Of a stretch of DNA of 64,000 nucleotides, positions 45,925-61,000 are shown in pieces. The notes beneath the pieces were generated by a model. It saw nothing but the letters and a program-made list of their open reading frames with translations. It did not search any database and had not been told where the DNA came from. Source of the DNA: Himantopus leucocephalus (Eukaryota; Chordata; Aves; Charadriiformes; Recurvirostridae); assembly GCA_003993805.1 (NCBI GenBank), contig RSEF01000004.1, positions 77,054,650 to 77,118,649 on the forward strand. The letters are read 5' to 3'. The translations under genes and the position numbers were made by a program. The stretch's first letter is position 1; each line of letters starts with the position of its first letter.

Positions 45925-48900
45925 CATGGGAATTGCAATAGGATGAACTACAGGACCATGTCACTGGTCTCTAAACTGTCCCTTAGTTTTGGCCTAGTCT
46001 ATGTGGAAGGGAAAGGACCACGATGTTAAATGGCTGATAGCACTAAATACCAGCTACCACAGTTGGGTAATTGTATTTTTGCCTTTTGGGGTCCATCAGG
46101 TGAATAGTTCTTACTGAGCTTAAATTAAACCCAAGCCATTTGAAAGGAAGGTGACTCATTTTCATATGGATTATTTTAATGCATATATGTTTGTAACTTT
46201 TTAGTAGCCTACAAATAATTTGGAAACTAAAATAATTCATTTGTTAAACATACTTTCAGCTTATGTCTAAGGAAGGGTAGATGGGCAGATTAAGTATTTA
46301 CAGTTAGAGCCCATCATGCTTAAGTGACTTTGAAGTCTAGTCTTCCACCCAAAAGCAACACAGACATGCAAGAATCTACACATATATGTGCATTATCAAA
46401 TGAAGTTGAGTTTTGTGGTGGAAGAGGTGACGGCTTGACAGCTGAGCCTTTGCAACAGACCACTTGTAGGCTTTCACTATGCATCACTTCTGAAATGCAA
46501 CACATATAAACTTATGAAGCCTACAGGGTTCTGGGACCCTTTTTATTTCAAAGATCTCCTATGTGAAATCAGCCAGAGTGGGAAGGTCACTTTTATCCTT
46601 AATGAAATTAAGATTTTTAGATGACTACTGTGCCGTCTGAGACAGAACCATGAGAACACCATGTACAAATGAGTACTGCCAACAGTATGGTTGTTTCTTC
46701 TGTGAAGTTTTGACTCACGTTCTTGTGGATTAAAATTTGTCATTGATGAAGAAAATGCATTCTTTTTATCTACAAAGCTGGGAGCATATTTTGTTCTTCC
46801 ATGCCAGTATCTCCATTTTCTTTTTAACATAAATGCATTTTAAACAAGAGTCACTTGGCTGCCAGTTCTGTTCACAGTTCAGAAATTTAATGCCTGAAAA
46901 GCGGAACTGCAAGTCAATTAAGACAGTTGATCAATATCTGCCTTGCTGTTTTAGTGAAAGGAAATTACGCTGGTAAATTTTCATTGGTTCCATTGATTGG
47001 TATGTATTTACTATCAATGAGGAGGGTGGTTCTTTCTTTTTAAACCCTGCTCTGTCTAATTTTGCTTAAACTCATTTTTATTGATACTTAACACACATAG
47101 ATATGTTTTGCTTTAAGAAATGCTCAGTCTAGCTAATTTATCTTATTTTCTGCATGGGAACTACATCCAAATACCGATCTGTAACCACTGACTGTAAAGA
47201 TTTTATGAACAAGAATTTGTAAGATGAAGTTAGCATCAGGCAGATGTTTAGAGAGTGCAGCCTGGAGTTTGATCAACATTTTACTGAATTCTGCACTATC
47301 AACTGCACAGAAGAGGATTTTAGGTAGTTGCAAAGAGTGCTGCTACCTGCTTATCACTCAAATAAGTGTACCATCGGGATGCAGTGACCAGACCTTGTCA
47401 CTGGAGGGGAAAAGAAACAGCCCAAACCTTCTGGCTTATGCACAAATATAAAGAGGAGAAAATAAGCTGCAAATGCTGTTTATTCCCCTCTGCCTCCTCT
47501 GGGACTGAAAGAATATGTTCTGGTTGAGCATTTCTCCCTCTTTTCTAATACCTCTTGCCATATGGAGGAAAGAAAAGAGAATGAATCACTGACTTCACAT
47601 GGGGTAGGGTGAAGGGGAAAAAGGCACAGAGGAGATAGGAATGGCAATCTGAATGCAGACGTGAAATTCTCCCAAACAGTTCTAAACAGCAATTTGGCTA
47701 AAGGCTGTAATTTGGAATGGCTGTGCATCCTTAAAAAAGCACAGGGGAAGTGGGTGGAGAGTAGATTAAATGTATCAGTCTCTGATCCACTTCCCACTGC
47801 CTGGCTAGCACGCATGTCCTCTGCATCCCTTTGCACAATCTGGCGGTGCTGGTGGGAGGACCTTCTGGTCGAGAGCTTCTGCCGTATGGAGCAGCTTTCC
47901 CAAATCTGTCTGCTTCACTGAGTCACCATTTCAAGCAAGAGCTCAGTGCTCTTCCTCCCTTTTAATGACTCTCCCTGCATTGCTAACTTTTTAACAATGC
48001 AAATGTTTTATTTAGCTATGGAAAACAACCACAATGCCAACTAAACATATGAGCCTAGACAGTAAAGTTGTGCTCAGTTACATTTCAGGCAAGCTCAAAC
48101 TCTATCTGAGTGAGTGGCTTTTAGCACTCAGAACACCGTAAAAAGGCCTGACAATGACATGTAAGGAACAAGCCTGGCATGCCATGACAGCACGTACACA
48201 ACGTCATCTGACTGGTAAACATTGCCTCTATCATCTCTCAAAAGGATGACCGAAAAGAAGCCTTGAAACTTTGCTAAGGTGTTGAGAAAGAAAAGTTTTC
48301 TTTATTCTTGCCTTTCCTTCCTAGAAAAGCCCTCTACACTTTAAGAATATCAGGACTAATATAAACATGAAATGTGTTGTTTCTGAATAAATAACAAGCC
48401 CTATACAAATTGTATAACATGAATAACTGAAGCTTATATAATTGCTCTAGAAACTGAAAAAAAAAAAAACTCAACCCAGCCTCTTGTCAGACTTACATTT
48501 CGAATTCACAGAGTCTCAAAACTAGGTAAGTGGGTTAAGGCCAGGGTTTCTATTTCAATAATGCAGAGGGCTAAGCAGCAAGGGGAAAAAAATAAGCAAG
48601 CCATAGTTCAAACAAGACTTCTGTTGCTATGGAGCACCTTTTAAATTAGGTGATTATCCGAATTTACTTGAGTAGTTTTAGGTATGTCCTCCTTTGCAGA
48701 AAAGAAAATCTTTGTAGTTTTATTTCATAAAAGTTTTAGACAGTGTCCTGCCATGCCATCTGGTGCTAGCTGGTTGTTCAGGCAGACTGGTTACCATGTG
48801 TTAAGGAACTGTTTTTAGAGGGGTATAAGTATGTACTGCACTTGCTAGTCTGAGGTATGATCGATAAAATTGACTAAGCATCTGTAACAGAGACGCAAAA

Positions 48901-51499
48901 AGCCAATCTTGCATGCTACCACCTTAATTTGCCAAGGGGATATACTGCTTTTTGTAGTTACGTGTGTTTGTAGCTCTTCCAGTAGAAGTGATAACTTTGC
49001 TCTCTTTTCTCAAATTTTAAATTCACTAGTGCAATATGAAGTGTGAAGTCTCTATGACAGTTAGCTCCTGGAAGTAAAAGGACTTCAACAGAGAAAATTT
49101 TAATTAAGATAGCATTAGAGGTCAGCACTTCACACTTCCATTTCATTGGCCTTTTCAGCACTCCACTGCCCTGCTGGGTAATATTGGTATATAATTTATA
49201 AACTTTTCCTTCTATCACATTCTACTTGAAACATACCGATAATATACCAACAGGAATACCTGTTCCTGCCATAAATTCCGTAAGTAATGCAAAAAAATCT
49301 CAAATATATTTGGGTAACTCTGTTACGTGCCAGTTTATCAGGAAATATACACCTATAGCTGCATGAAGTTATATGTGCCATTTGAAGAAATGCTGAATAC
49401 ATCATTCACAGCTCCGATTTAGACCAAATCTCTCAAAACAGCTGCTAAACTACTTGAAATATCTTTATCATTAACTTACCAAGACACGGATGAATAAGTA
49501 TTTCCATACATATATTCAGCATGGTTCTCATGTGATTTCAAAGTCTCTTTATACCACTGCTGAGACGGAAATGTTTTAAGGCAAATAGAAAAAAAAGGAG
49601 TATAAAGCAAGCAAGTACATGAGTTCTTCAGGCAGAAGAGAATAAACAAATCTCAAAACAACTATGATATTAGACTTTGTTTTTTCCAGTTCAAGCCTAG
49701 CAAATTTAATTTTTAATGCAACAAAGCCATTCATTATTTGGCAATGATATCTAGAACAACTTTTGATTCTCATACAGTGCAGTAAAACTAGAATCAAGCA
49801 ACATTAGCAATGACAACTCCAGCAAAGTGTAGGTAATGCTTGCGTAAGAAGTAGGAATACTGCCAAGAAGTATTGAATACATTCCTTTTTCTGAAACTTT
49901 TTATTATCTTAATAAATATATAAAGCCCTAAAGCAAAATTCAGACATGAAAATCCAGAATGTTATAGACTATATATTACTGTATGGTAGTGGTGCAGTAA
50001 CATAGTGAACCTTCTTCCTATTTAAAATAAAAATTAAGATAGGAGCAAAACGCTGCTAACAGAATATGTAATGAAAGAAGCATATTCATTGCAATTTGAA
50101 AAATGCAGAATTTTAAAATGGTTCTGGATGTAGGCTGAGCAAGAAACGAGAGTACAAAACTTTTAACAATCTCCCATGTGCTTAATCTCAGACCACCTTG
50201 TGGGAGAGACAAGGAACAAAGAACCATCATTCAGGAGACAGGATGGTGTCTTTGTACAATATTACAATACTAGCACTTTGGAGTAGTGTTTCTTAAAGTC
50301 TAGGCATTGGGTAACTGACGATATGCGGAGCCCTTCATTGAGTTGAGAATACAACCATGAAAAGTAGCAAAGGCTGAGGTTTAATCACAAGATCATTAAT
50401 GTCAATGGCAATTTTTCAACTGGCTCAGGGAAGTTTTGGACCAAAGCTGGGAGAAAAACCTCTCTCACTCACATAGAACAGTGCACAGGTCTTTAAGAAG
50501 CTGTATAAAAGATAGTGTGACATTGAATAAATGTAAAAGGAAATCAAGTACTTATCAGGACCAATGAAAGTCACCAATCTTGGAACCTCTCCAGGGCAGG
50601 TCTGTTCAGCGTTCAGCTGTTTGAAAGCAGAGCATGCTTCTAATTGATTCAATCAAGCATTAATATACATATGCTGAAAGAATAGGATTCAGAGGTTCTG
50701 CATTATGTCATCTGACGAAGTGAGAGGAAGGAAAATCACAGCTAACCAGTTTGTTGTCCTCTGTGGAAACAGATTTCGTAACAAGGCTTGCCATCAACTA
50801 TGGTTTATGCCATCTCTAGCTTTTATAATCAATGAAATCATGGGAGGATAACTTCTGTAGTCTATTTCTGTTTCAAGAAAGGTAATTTGCATGGGAGAGG
50901 GACGGCCTCAGACTTATCTAATAACATGTGAATGACTGTGTATCATTAATGACCTTGACACAGCAGCAAACCCCTAAAACATTGTTACAGAGAATGTTAT
51001 CTGCTGAGAAAGATTGTTCATTTGAAATTCATCTACACAGGATCTCAACAAGTCTTAACTAAGTCCAGTTCCAACCGTACGCCCATTTCTGCGTTTTGAT
51101 TTAAAAGCCTATGAGCTGCTTTTTTTCTCTACTATGTAATGCCATTCACTTTAAAGCTCTTGACTGAAGGGACCAGCTCCCCTGCAACTGGATCCTAAGC
51201 TCTCCACTACCAGGTTTGGGCCACCTATGCTGTTTTGTCTTTACTATCTTGATGCCCTCCTGGCAACACTTGAGCCTTTGCCGAAATGGCTGTGTAACAA
51301 TGTTCTGTGCTGGCGGCCGCGGTGCCCACTGGTGTCTGCAAAGGTGGTAAGGTCTGGGTGCAGCTCCAGCACAGAGCAGCACCTTGACACAGTGAGCCAT
51401 GTTTTGTGCTTGGTGAACCGTGCTAATCTTCTGACGCCTTTGTTTTTGCCCAGTTCCTTCAGGAGACAGCCAGGACCCTGGCAAACTCCAGCTTGCTCA

Positions 51500-51600
51500 C
51501 ATCTGTCACTGGGACTCTTCTGGTGTTGCTGCCACCAACAGATGAGACATAATATTGGGCTAGATGAATCCCTGCCTAACCTGGTATGGCTGCTTTTATC
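51500..51600 (+). mobile_element. Possible ancient LINE/SINE tail (CR1-L3-like)
   Basis: The stretch ATTGGGCTAGATGAATCCCT followed by CCTAACCTGGTATGGCTGCT resembles the 3' end shared by old amniote CR1/L3-type LINEs and the SINEs that use their tail (general form GGGCTAGATGGACC...GACCCAGTATGGC). It is strongly diverged, and the left limit is a guess. Confidence 0.4.
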
Positions 51601-53512
51601 TGCTGCAGTACAAGGTGACCTTGTATACTGGATATATACCGGTTTAAATTTCGCCTAGAAGTTGACCTGTGGCTTTATAAGAAAAGCATTTTACATGTAA
51701 AGATTCCTCAAGTGTCATTTAAGTGTCTCACTTTCATAACCGTTATTGATTTAGTGGGAGTTATTTAGTCCCAGAAGACAGAAAATGTGGTCATGCATAA
51801 TACCTATATGACAAAAAACCCCAACTATTTGCATTGCATTTCAAATTGTTTACTTTAAACAACCAGACCCATAGGCATAAACAGCATTTCCCTGCTCTAA
51901 TACTGATAAAATAATAAAGCTGATATAGGGAATTCATGATTTTAAGTGACTTTCTGCTTGTTTCTGCAAACCCTGATTATAGCAGTCATGCAATAATCAG
52001 CAATTCTTTTTCTCCTTCTGAAAGTCTGTCACAATACTTAAAGCACGCTTGCGCTTTTCCCCTGCTTTATAGACTCGAAAAAAAGTACAGAGAAGGGTTG
52101 TGGTGTGAAATGCTTTGAGACGTAACACTGAAGCAGAGAGGCACTGAGAACTTTTCCTCAAAACCCTTGCGAGTTTATCAAGCAGCAGACGCAATCCCAG
52201 TTTAATTTGCCAAAGCCACTAGGTGTCCCTGCTAACCTACGGCAGCAGCGGCGCTCGCAAGTCTTGCTGGAAGATACACACACACTTCATAAACCTGTCC
52301 AAAGAAAATACAGCACTACCAAATCAGGCAACTGTTCTTTGCAGCATCATCTGCCCAGCTGTGCATCACTTCATCGTACTGTCCATTACTTTTTCCTCTG
52401 CAGCCTTTCAAGAATGCGGTACCTGCAGGCAAGGTCAGTACTAGTCAACTGCACTGTTTCCTGTTCATTAAATAAACCAGGTATGTCCTTGGCATTTTTT
52501 TTTTTTTTTAAGACTGCAGGTGTTCTGAGACCACACAGTTCTCATTCAAAAACCAGGAAGTTTTCTGTGCTGTTCATTGCACTGGGTGCATCAAACTGAA
52601 TAATGCAGCAATTACTGAAAAGGGCAGAGATGCTATTCTTTTAGTACTGGCTGAATAAGACAAATTTATTAAGGGACCATTTTTTTCCTTCGCCATATTT
52701 TTCTATTCTCTTCCTTTAAAACAATTGAGTCAAGTATGATTTTATTTAAAAACTCATTTTTGGGAAGGGACAGAATTTGCAGTAGTTCAGATGCAGATTT
52801 AGGGGCCCTTTAAGCAGCTGTAAAAGATGGTAGCATGTTACTTTTAAAGCACTTATTTCCACATTCAAGTAAGTACGATTTTTATTATTGACATTACTGG
52901 GGCCATTGCTCACATGATGTTGCACTCTTTCCCCATTCTAGGGGTATCTCTATGCAACCACTGCCATTGAGCAGTCTATCTTTCTTCTGGTACTGAAAGA
53001 AAAATAATGATGTTTACTTTTTGAACATAGTGTTGCCAGTTTCATACAATAGCAGATACTTCCCTCTAACTTGCTTTTCATAAACTACAGCTTCAAAAAT
53101 ACAAATATTTTATTCACATTTTATATTTGGTCTACTTTTGCCCTATGAAAGAACTATCTTTTTCTCTAGTGAAAAAGAAAAAAAAAACACCAAAAGCCAA
53201 AAACCCACCCCAAACAGCAAAAAGCAGCCCCCTCCTCCCCCTAAACCTATGCAATTTTGACTGTTGCCCAAAATGCCTAGGCATGATGGTGCCTCAGTGG
53301 AATTACGATTGGCTATATCCTACTTCTGTGAGCTGGGATTTCTACAAGCTGGAGTGCTTCCCTCTGTGATGCATCACTATCCTTTCCTTAAAAGAAAGGG
53401 TTTATTTTATAAGAATAATAAATTATGTTACACTGTGATAGAAATAGTTCTGCCAGAAAGATGAAGCTACAGAAAAGCATTGCAATATAACACAACAGAA
53501 CTGTAGATCCCA

Positions 53513-53535
53513 CAAACAAACAAACAAACAAAAAA
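53513..53535. repeat. (CAAA)n microsatellite
   Basis: About five CAAA units ending in an A run. Confidence 0.85.
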
Positions 53536-54966
53536 GGAAGATAGCAACATTTGGAAGTTTTGTTGAAAGTTTTCTTCTTACAAGACATTTGAAAATATAC
53601 GTATGTTATTTACAAAGCAAATTGTTTTCTTGAGACTGTTTTTTCAAAAATACTTCAATGGAACGTGTTTTCTCCTTCACTCCCCCCTTTATATGGTCAT
53701 TTGGTTTTAGAGTTTCAGGTCTTCCATGTGAGTCCTGAGCAGATATTGTGTTCATTTTTCTTCATGAGTGATGATTGTTACTGAAATATTTAAGAAATCA
53801 CTATTATTTAAGACATTTTTCAGCCATTGTCACAAAAAAGGAAGGAACAATGGAGAACATATTCTTTCAGGTTCATGTTGACCTTGATTTCTTTAAGTTG
53901 CAAAAGCAAGGAAGCAGAGAGGATCCATTACCCATGTGAAGGTATTATATTCTTTCTATAATGTAGAGAGATGCTACTGATCAACCCTGACCTAAGCAAA
54001 CTTACGGTTGTCGCCACAACTTAAAAAATCTTAACTGCTACCCAAAGACTACTACCATTCCTCCATCAATAGACTTAAAAAGCCCACATGCTACAAATCT
54101 TCCCTCATTCTTGCAAAGCTTTTCTTGCTGTTAATTCCTTTTTCTTTTTGGGATGTACCAGAAATGAACATTACGCAAAACTTTATTACCTACTTTGGCT
54201 GATGGTAGTTAACTTAGAGCCATGGCCAGTTGGATTGTTCTGCTCCTGATGGATATTTATAACACAGCATGATGTTGCAACACCATCCTTTGTTTTAATC
54301 ACCCCATCCAGTGTATTATGATACAAACAAACAACCTGGCGCAACCTCCCCTACCCTCACTGAAGCTGTCTTCTCAGTTCATTATCGACATTCACACATC
54401 ACGATCCTGAGACATTTAGGAAGAATATTTTAACTGCAATACTATCAAATGCAAGTAAAATTCAGGTCATAGTGTTTAAAAAGAATAATATAAGTCAATA
54501 AAGAATGGGATGAAATCTCAGCAGCTGGGTGAGCGCAAGGGTTTGCGTAAGGTCTCACATGCTATCAGTGTACTACGCAGCCTGAAATAAACACACTAAA
54601 AAACAGTCTCTTAGGGAATTAGCTTTAACCCTGCAAAGAAAACCGTTAGCCTCAATGCAAAGGAAATGGTTTACAAACGATAGGCTCAGAAGCATAGTTG
54701 CTAGAGCTTTTTTTTTCCTTTCCTTTTCCTTTCTTTTGCTTTGCTGCTCCAGTCAACATGCACACAGTAAGACACGATTCACAACCTCTCAGTGGTGCTG
54801 TGTTTCAAAGATCAGGCAGATTTCAGTGGCTTTCACTGGAGCAGAGCTGTGGGGATGGACCATGCTACAGGGAAGGACAGGTCAGTGCCTGCAAGAGACA
54901 ATCCTCCTGTGACAGTGAAGCTGTATGCTAAGAAACAACAGGATGCAACAGGAGAACAAAATAGCA

Positions 54967-55004
54967 AAGGGAAGAAAAAAAAAAGGCGGGGGGGGGGAGC
55001 GGGG
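54967..55004 (+). repeat. Purine tract with A and G runs
   Basis: GGGAAGAAAAAAAAAAGGCG leads into an uninterrupted G10 run and GGAGCGGGG. Low complexity, no gene. Confidence 0.75.
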
Positions 55005-58000
55005 ATTAAAGCAAAACCATAGAAACACAGGGGAGGCTATGACTGAAAAATAGAGGAGCTGGGGGAAAAAGAAAACTAGAGAGAAAAGAATGTCTGTTCT
55101 TTAAAATCTGAAAAGATCAGAAGAGAAGGAAAGAGATGAAAGATACAGCATTTTTCTGGGTTCAACACTTATTACTCTGTTGGACAAATTATTCCTATTC
55201 TGTACCACTGAATAATAATCTGTGCATAAAACACCACCTTAGCTAAATTAAACAAAAAAAAAGCAATAAAAAGTATTGCTTAACAGCAGACTGTTTATGG
55301 CAAAATCTGTAATTCAAACAGAAGGAAAAATATGTTAATCCTTTTAATTAAACAGCAAATCTTTGCAGGCCGGGGAAAAAAACGTGTCTCATAGCAAGGC
55401 CACTGGCATGTGCAGAAAGGTTTTAAAGCTCAGACTGGGATTCAGGAAATAGAGGCACGTACACGGCCTCTGCCACTGATGCTTCACTTGGGCTGGAGTC
55501 AGTTCTTGGTCTTGGGTCATTCTCAGTTCTTCAACACTGTCTTCTTCTCACCGCTTTCCTCATTTGTGTAATTGATCTGTAAGCCCTTTGGGAGCTGACA
55601 GCCTCTTGCCACGAGAGCATGAACTGCTGAGAGCCTTTTAGCTCTCAGCTGTTAGCTGCTGCCTCTTCACAATCCCATAACTCACATGAAAATTACTCTT
55701 GACTTTTTCTCGGCTCAGTATGTTGTGCCATGCACCTGGCAATGGCCTGTAGGCTGGTACCGCAGTTCGGTGTGTGCGCAGTACCGTCTGCACTGGTATC
55801 ACCGACTGCACATATGCAAATGGTATTGTGTTGCCAGCCTATGCCCTGTGTGCTGACCACCGCCATCCAGGATGTCCTCCCTAAATGGTGCTGGAGGTCC
55901 TGGCTCTCCCCCTCCCTCACGTGGTGGGGGCAGACCAGAGCTGCTGCAGCCAGCTGAGACTTAGGGAAGGAATGCCCGACTGCAGAGGGGTGCGGGACGA
56001 GGAGGAGATGCAGTTCCCTCTTGTGCTGCAAGCTTCCCCATGTCTGAGCTGCTGTGCGAGGTGCCATGGTTACTGGTTAGTACTGGGACTTTAGGTAGGG
56101 GTTAACTAAGGAAGGGGAAAAGAATGATCCCCTTCCCATCTGCAGCCACTTTCATTTCCAAGTCACCTTCCATGTCATATACTTACACAACAACAACCAT
56201 TACTTTGGTATTATTACGGTGAAATGCAAGTGTTGTTGCTATGTGCAAAGCACAGCCTAAATCTCATGATTATTTCTGAACTGGAAGCTTGTTGTTTGTT
56301 CCACCAAAGCCAGTGCTGCTCTTGCTTTTGCTGCATGCAATGCTATAAGGGTGTTTTTATTAACATGAACCACATGTACTCAGATGTTTCTTATCTTTGT
56401 GTCTTTGATCCTGCGAGGGGGTGAAAGCCACAATGCAGTTAGAAGCATTCTTACAGGAAAAATGAGGAATGCAATATTATTTTTTTTTCCCTTGAAAATA
56501 TTTCTCATTGTTTCTCCCCATGTTGTCATCAGGATACCAGAGTCAAAGTGGGAAGGGGTTCAAAGGAGTGAGAAATAAGCCCATGCAAGGGGCTTGTCAA
56601 CCTCAGACACTACAGTCAACCATATACAGTATTTCCTCATTGCCCACTTTCTATTAAAATCACGATTGATACACTGGAGCCAGCTCCTAATATGTCTTTG
56701 CCGGGAACCACAAACTTTGTGGCTTCAGTCACACCAAGAAACCTGCTTCTATTGATAAGCAATTATCCCTGGAATGAAAAGAGAAAAGATAAAGTCTTGG
56801 TCTATAAGACAGAAAGACAGTACCATTCACCTCTGGTGTTATCAGTATTTCAGGGTAGTTACTTCTGAGGAGCAAACACATGGGAAGTTAGGTTGCTTGA
56901 ACATATTTATCTAACATAATAAGGAGAGTGAATGCAAATTAAATACATCCACAAAGAAATGAATCCATTATCACATTTTCATGAGCTTTAATAACAAAAT
57001 TCCTCTGGACTTTCTGAAAACAGTCAAGCTCCAGGTTTTAAAATGGAGCTGGAGCAGCAACACTCTGAGCACATGGAACAGAAGGCTAATAAAAAGGCTA
57101 GAGAAAAAAGGATATGAAAAATAATCCATGTGCATGAAGTAAAGTACTCACACAGAATGAAATATTTTATACAGCTAATATTTAGAAAATAACAGCAAGC
57201 TAGAATGTTTACGGAACTGCATTCAGAGATTTGGATTATATCGAGCCATGTCAAACAGTACAAATCCTCAACTTGGAAAATAGCAAGATTTTCAAAATGA
57301 AATTTAAATATATAGTTAATGTAGGAGAAGTTGTTGTACAGACACTAGCATAAATTCACTTTCTTCCTGTTTAAAATACTTGGTTTTCCTGTGTGTATCT
57401 CAGTAATTCCTCCACTGAGAAGTCACAGTAGCTCTGCCTATGATATATGACCACATTGTATCTCAAATCTCTGGTCTCTTCAGAATGAAAATACCAAAAC
57501 CTAATTACAAACACCAGTCTCTGCCACCAAATAAATGGGACAAAACCCCAATCCAAACAAAACCCCAAACAGAACCTATTTTCCTATAGGTAACTTTAGA
57601 GATGGGGAAGTACTAGGAAGCTGTTCTGCTGTAATATCATACACCTTCTCCTGAGTGAAAACATTAAACGTAATCACAATTTAGGCACAAACAGTCACCT
57701 CTAGCTATCTGGTGTGATAGGTGGGTCCAATGCCCTGCTAAAAGGAGTGGTCAAGATATGCAAAATCTGCATCTGCCGGTCTGCATTTACAGCTGTGGTA
57801 CAGATGTGTAGTACTTCGTTCTAGCCATTTTCCTTGAGAGAGCCCTTTCAGTAAGAATATTACACTTAGTTCAGAAAACTGATTATACCTTTGATTGCAG
57901 TTAATGATTTTGTATAATCTAGCTAAACACTTCTCTCGAGATGTACTGCCAGAAAATCTGTAGCTCAGGCAGCAGTTTCTTATAAGCAAGGTCAGCAGAA

Positions 58001-61000
58001 CTGAACAACCACAGGCATGTGTAAGGACATATGAGCAACGTAAGTCAGTATCTCAGCATCCCGTCTCACTGTGGCTGTCACATATGATACGCTTAGCTTT
58101 ACTAGTGTGCCGTTTAATATAAATCTGTTTCTGCGTCACTTTCATTATTTCAGTTTATTTAGTCCTGCACTGTGAAGAATCACAGAAATAAGTCCAGATA
58201 AGGTGTTATATGCTATATAAAGGAACACCCAATTTATTAGAGGAGGCTCTCATCTGTTTAATAATTCTCCAAATGTTTGTCTTGAGCTTTGCAAAATTCA
58301 GCATTTTCAGGTTGGTTAAGTGTCTTGAGTCTAATTTTAGATGACCGCAAGACCAATCTTTTGTGCTAGCAGAATCTTTCCCATGCCATCTTTAAATTAG
58401 AGAAGATCATGCAGCTGTAATTACCTAGCAGGTAACTGAGATGCTATTGAGACATCTTTTTCTGTGCATCTCTACTTCTGCAATGTACTCAAGACCCAAA
58501 AATGAAAAATGAGGAATGTGCTTTGTTGCAATGTTTGAAATCCCAGATGTAGAGACCCAGTCAATCTGGGAACCAAGGTCACCTTTCTAGCCCTGCTAGC
58601 ATCAACATACAGGGCTGAGACAAGAGTGACAAAGTCAAACAGAAGATCTTCCAGAAACATGGGAGAAGGAGATATCAGTCTTGGTTCCCTGCTATGCGGA
58701 TGTCTCTTAGCAGATTCAATGCACAGTGTTGCTTGCTCAAACTTTCTGTTATAATCTCACTTACCTTCTATCAATTTTTACTAGGCCTGACAAGAGCTTA
58801 CTGTATTAATACTTTAATGTTTTCTTCCCGTCCCTTCTTTTATACTCTCACGTGTCCTTTGTGATACTCTGCAAATAAGAGATGCTGCTGGTATTCTGCT
58901 CAGAGCCCAGGCTGCAGATACCAGGTTGCAAATATCTGCTTACACTGATTTATGGATACAAAGGAACGTATCCCGAGCTCATGTAAAATGATGGAAACAC
59001 ATTGCACTCTACAGATCTGTGATATTTAATCTAGCTGGGAAATCTGCTCCTCTCTCATTTGCTATCACAACAAAACACGTTAACCCAGTATGTTCTATTT
59101 TCTAAAAGAAATAATTTTACCTTGCAGGGATTCAAAAGTCCAAAGAAAATACCATCCTATTACCATGTTTTAACTTCACACAATAAAGTCTCATTCAATT
59201 TACAGCTGGTATCTTGGTGTCTTTGTAACCAATATATTCATGTCAGCAATCAGATCCATGAATATTTTTGCGTTTAATAGGTATAATTTCCATGAATCAC
59301 TAATGGAATCAGTAGGAGGACATAATATGTATGCAAAAAAATGAGGTGGTGCCCTTCAGAATCCTGGAGGGATTTCATCAGCACAAAACAGCCTGTTTCT
59401 TTACTCTACAAAGCCAGGGGTTTTCTCCCAATTAGGAATTTCACAGCAATCTGTAATGTAGCTCTGGGAGGCCGCACTGGATTTTTTTTTCATGTTTTGT
59501 GAGCAGTATTTAAAAAGAAAAATCAACTGTTTTAGCAAAGCTGAAACTTAGATGTCTGGAAACAAAGCTGTTTCTTAACCTGAGAAACATTAAGCAGTTT
59601 GGCTAATACAGCCATTTTTCCCAATTTGACGCAAGGTGATTGGGTGAAAATGTTTAGGTCCTACATTGGCTCTAGAGGACTGAATAATTTGAAATAGAAT
59701 TAGTTCATTAATGCTCTCAGATCTTACCAGTACTTCATCACAATGAGAAAGGGGTAGGAAAAATTCAGTCATTGTAGAGCTTCGATTCAGTCATAAAATG
59801 TAAGTAAGATTCAGTACAAGATCCACACTGACTTTGGCTTTGGATCATGGTCTACACTAAGCCTCATCACGTCCAGGTTTGTAGAAGACATTCTGTCTGT
59901 GAGGCATAATCATATAAACTTAAAAGGGGAGTGATTTGTTGTGGCTGAGAACCATATCTGGTGATAACTGCCGGTAATGGGCAAACTTTTCTCTTTCCCT
60001 AATACTCACATGGTAAGAACCAGCAGTAAACTCTTGCCTTTAATTATCCATACATTTCTATTCTGTTTCCTGCCACCCATAAAAACTCCCCCCTAATATC
60101 TGGCATTTCCAAAGAACTGCTATGTATGTTACTTGCAAATCTTCATCAATCCATTGAGGAAGAATAGTCTCTTTGGATACTTATTTTTCCTGGCTGGCAA
60201 CACCTCTGTTGTGGGAAGGACATTTGTTAGACTATAGGAGTTTCCTGTGATTCTCAGCACATACAGAAAAAGACAAGATTTTACCATTTTCATTCTTATT
60301 AAAACAGCAATACTACAAATTCACTGACCAACTGCAATGGGGTGCATACAGTGGATCAGCACATCCAGCACAAACAGCTTTCGTGTCAGCTGAGGCTATA
60401 TCTTGCTGGCTTGTATCCAGCAAGTGTCTGGCCTAGAGCTGGCTCACAAGAGAATCTCAATGCTGGTTTCTCAGACTCAACATTTTGCAGCAATTTCAAG
60501 AAAACAGTATGTGGAAGCAAGAAAGTGTTTTTCCTGTAATATAGACTCAAGCTTTGTATGTTGTTTTGAGGCATGTTTCTTGCCACATTACAAAATGCTC
60601 CTCATGATGTCCATCTCTACTATGGCACCGGCAATGGTTGGCTTTCCTTCCCTGGTGCTTGATACAACAACTAGGCTCACATGCCAGCTGGGAGACATAC
60701 ACGCTCTTAGCAAAAGTCATTCCTTTCATTTTGAGCTTCCTTTTGCTAAGCTTAGAGCTGTTAGTCAAAATACTTTTTAATTTTACTCCCTTTTAAGTTC
60801 AGCAGTGAGACAGTAGTTACCATTTTTCACTTAGGTAGGTAGGTTAAAGACAGCTTCTGGGACCCTGTCCAGTCTGTTTGCTTGGGTATACCAAGTGCCA
60901 GTGAACCATAGACATTTTCTTTATGATGCAGTAAGTAAGGCAGATCTGAAACCATCTTTTGGTGCAACAGGAAAGAAAAGACACTACCTATGTGAAATTA

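Noticed and set aside
55626..55649. 9-bp stem with 6-nt loop (GCTGAGAGC/GCTCTCAGC)
   Set aside because: Short enough to be common by chance in 64 kb.
60403..60780. 125-codon + strand frame, the longest in the right flank
   Set aside because: No recognisable motif, no Kozak or splice support. This length is expected by chance in a stretch this large.
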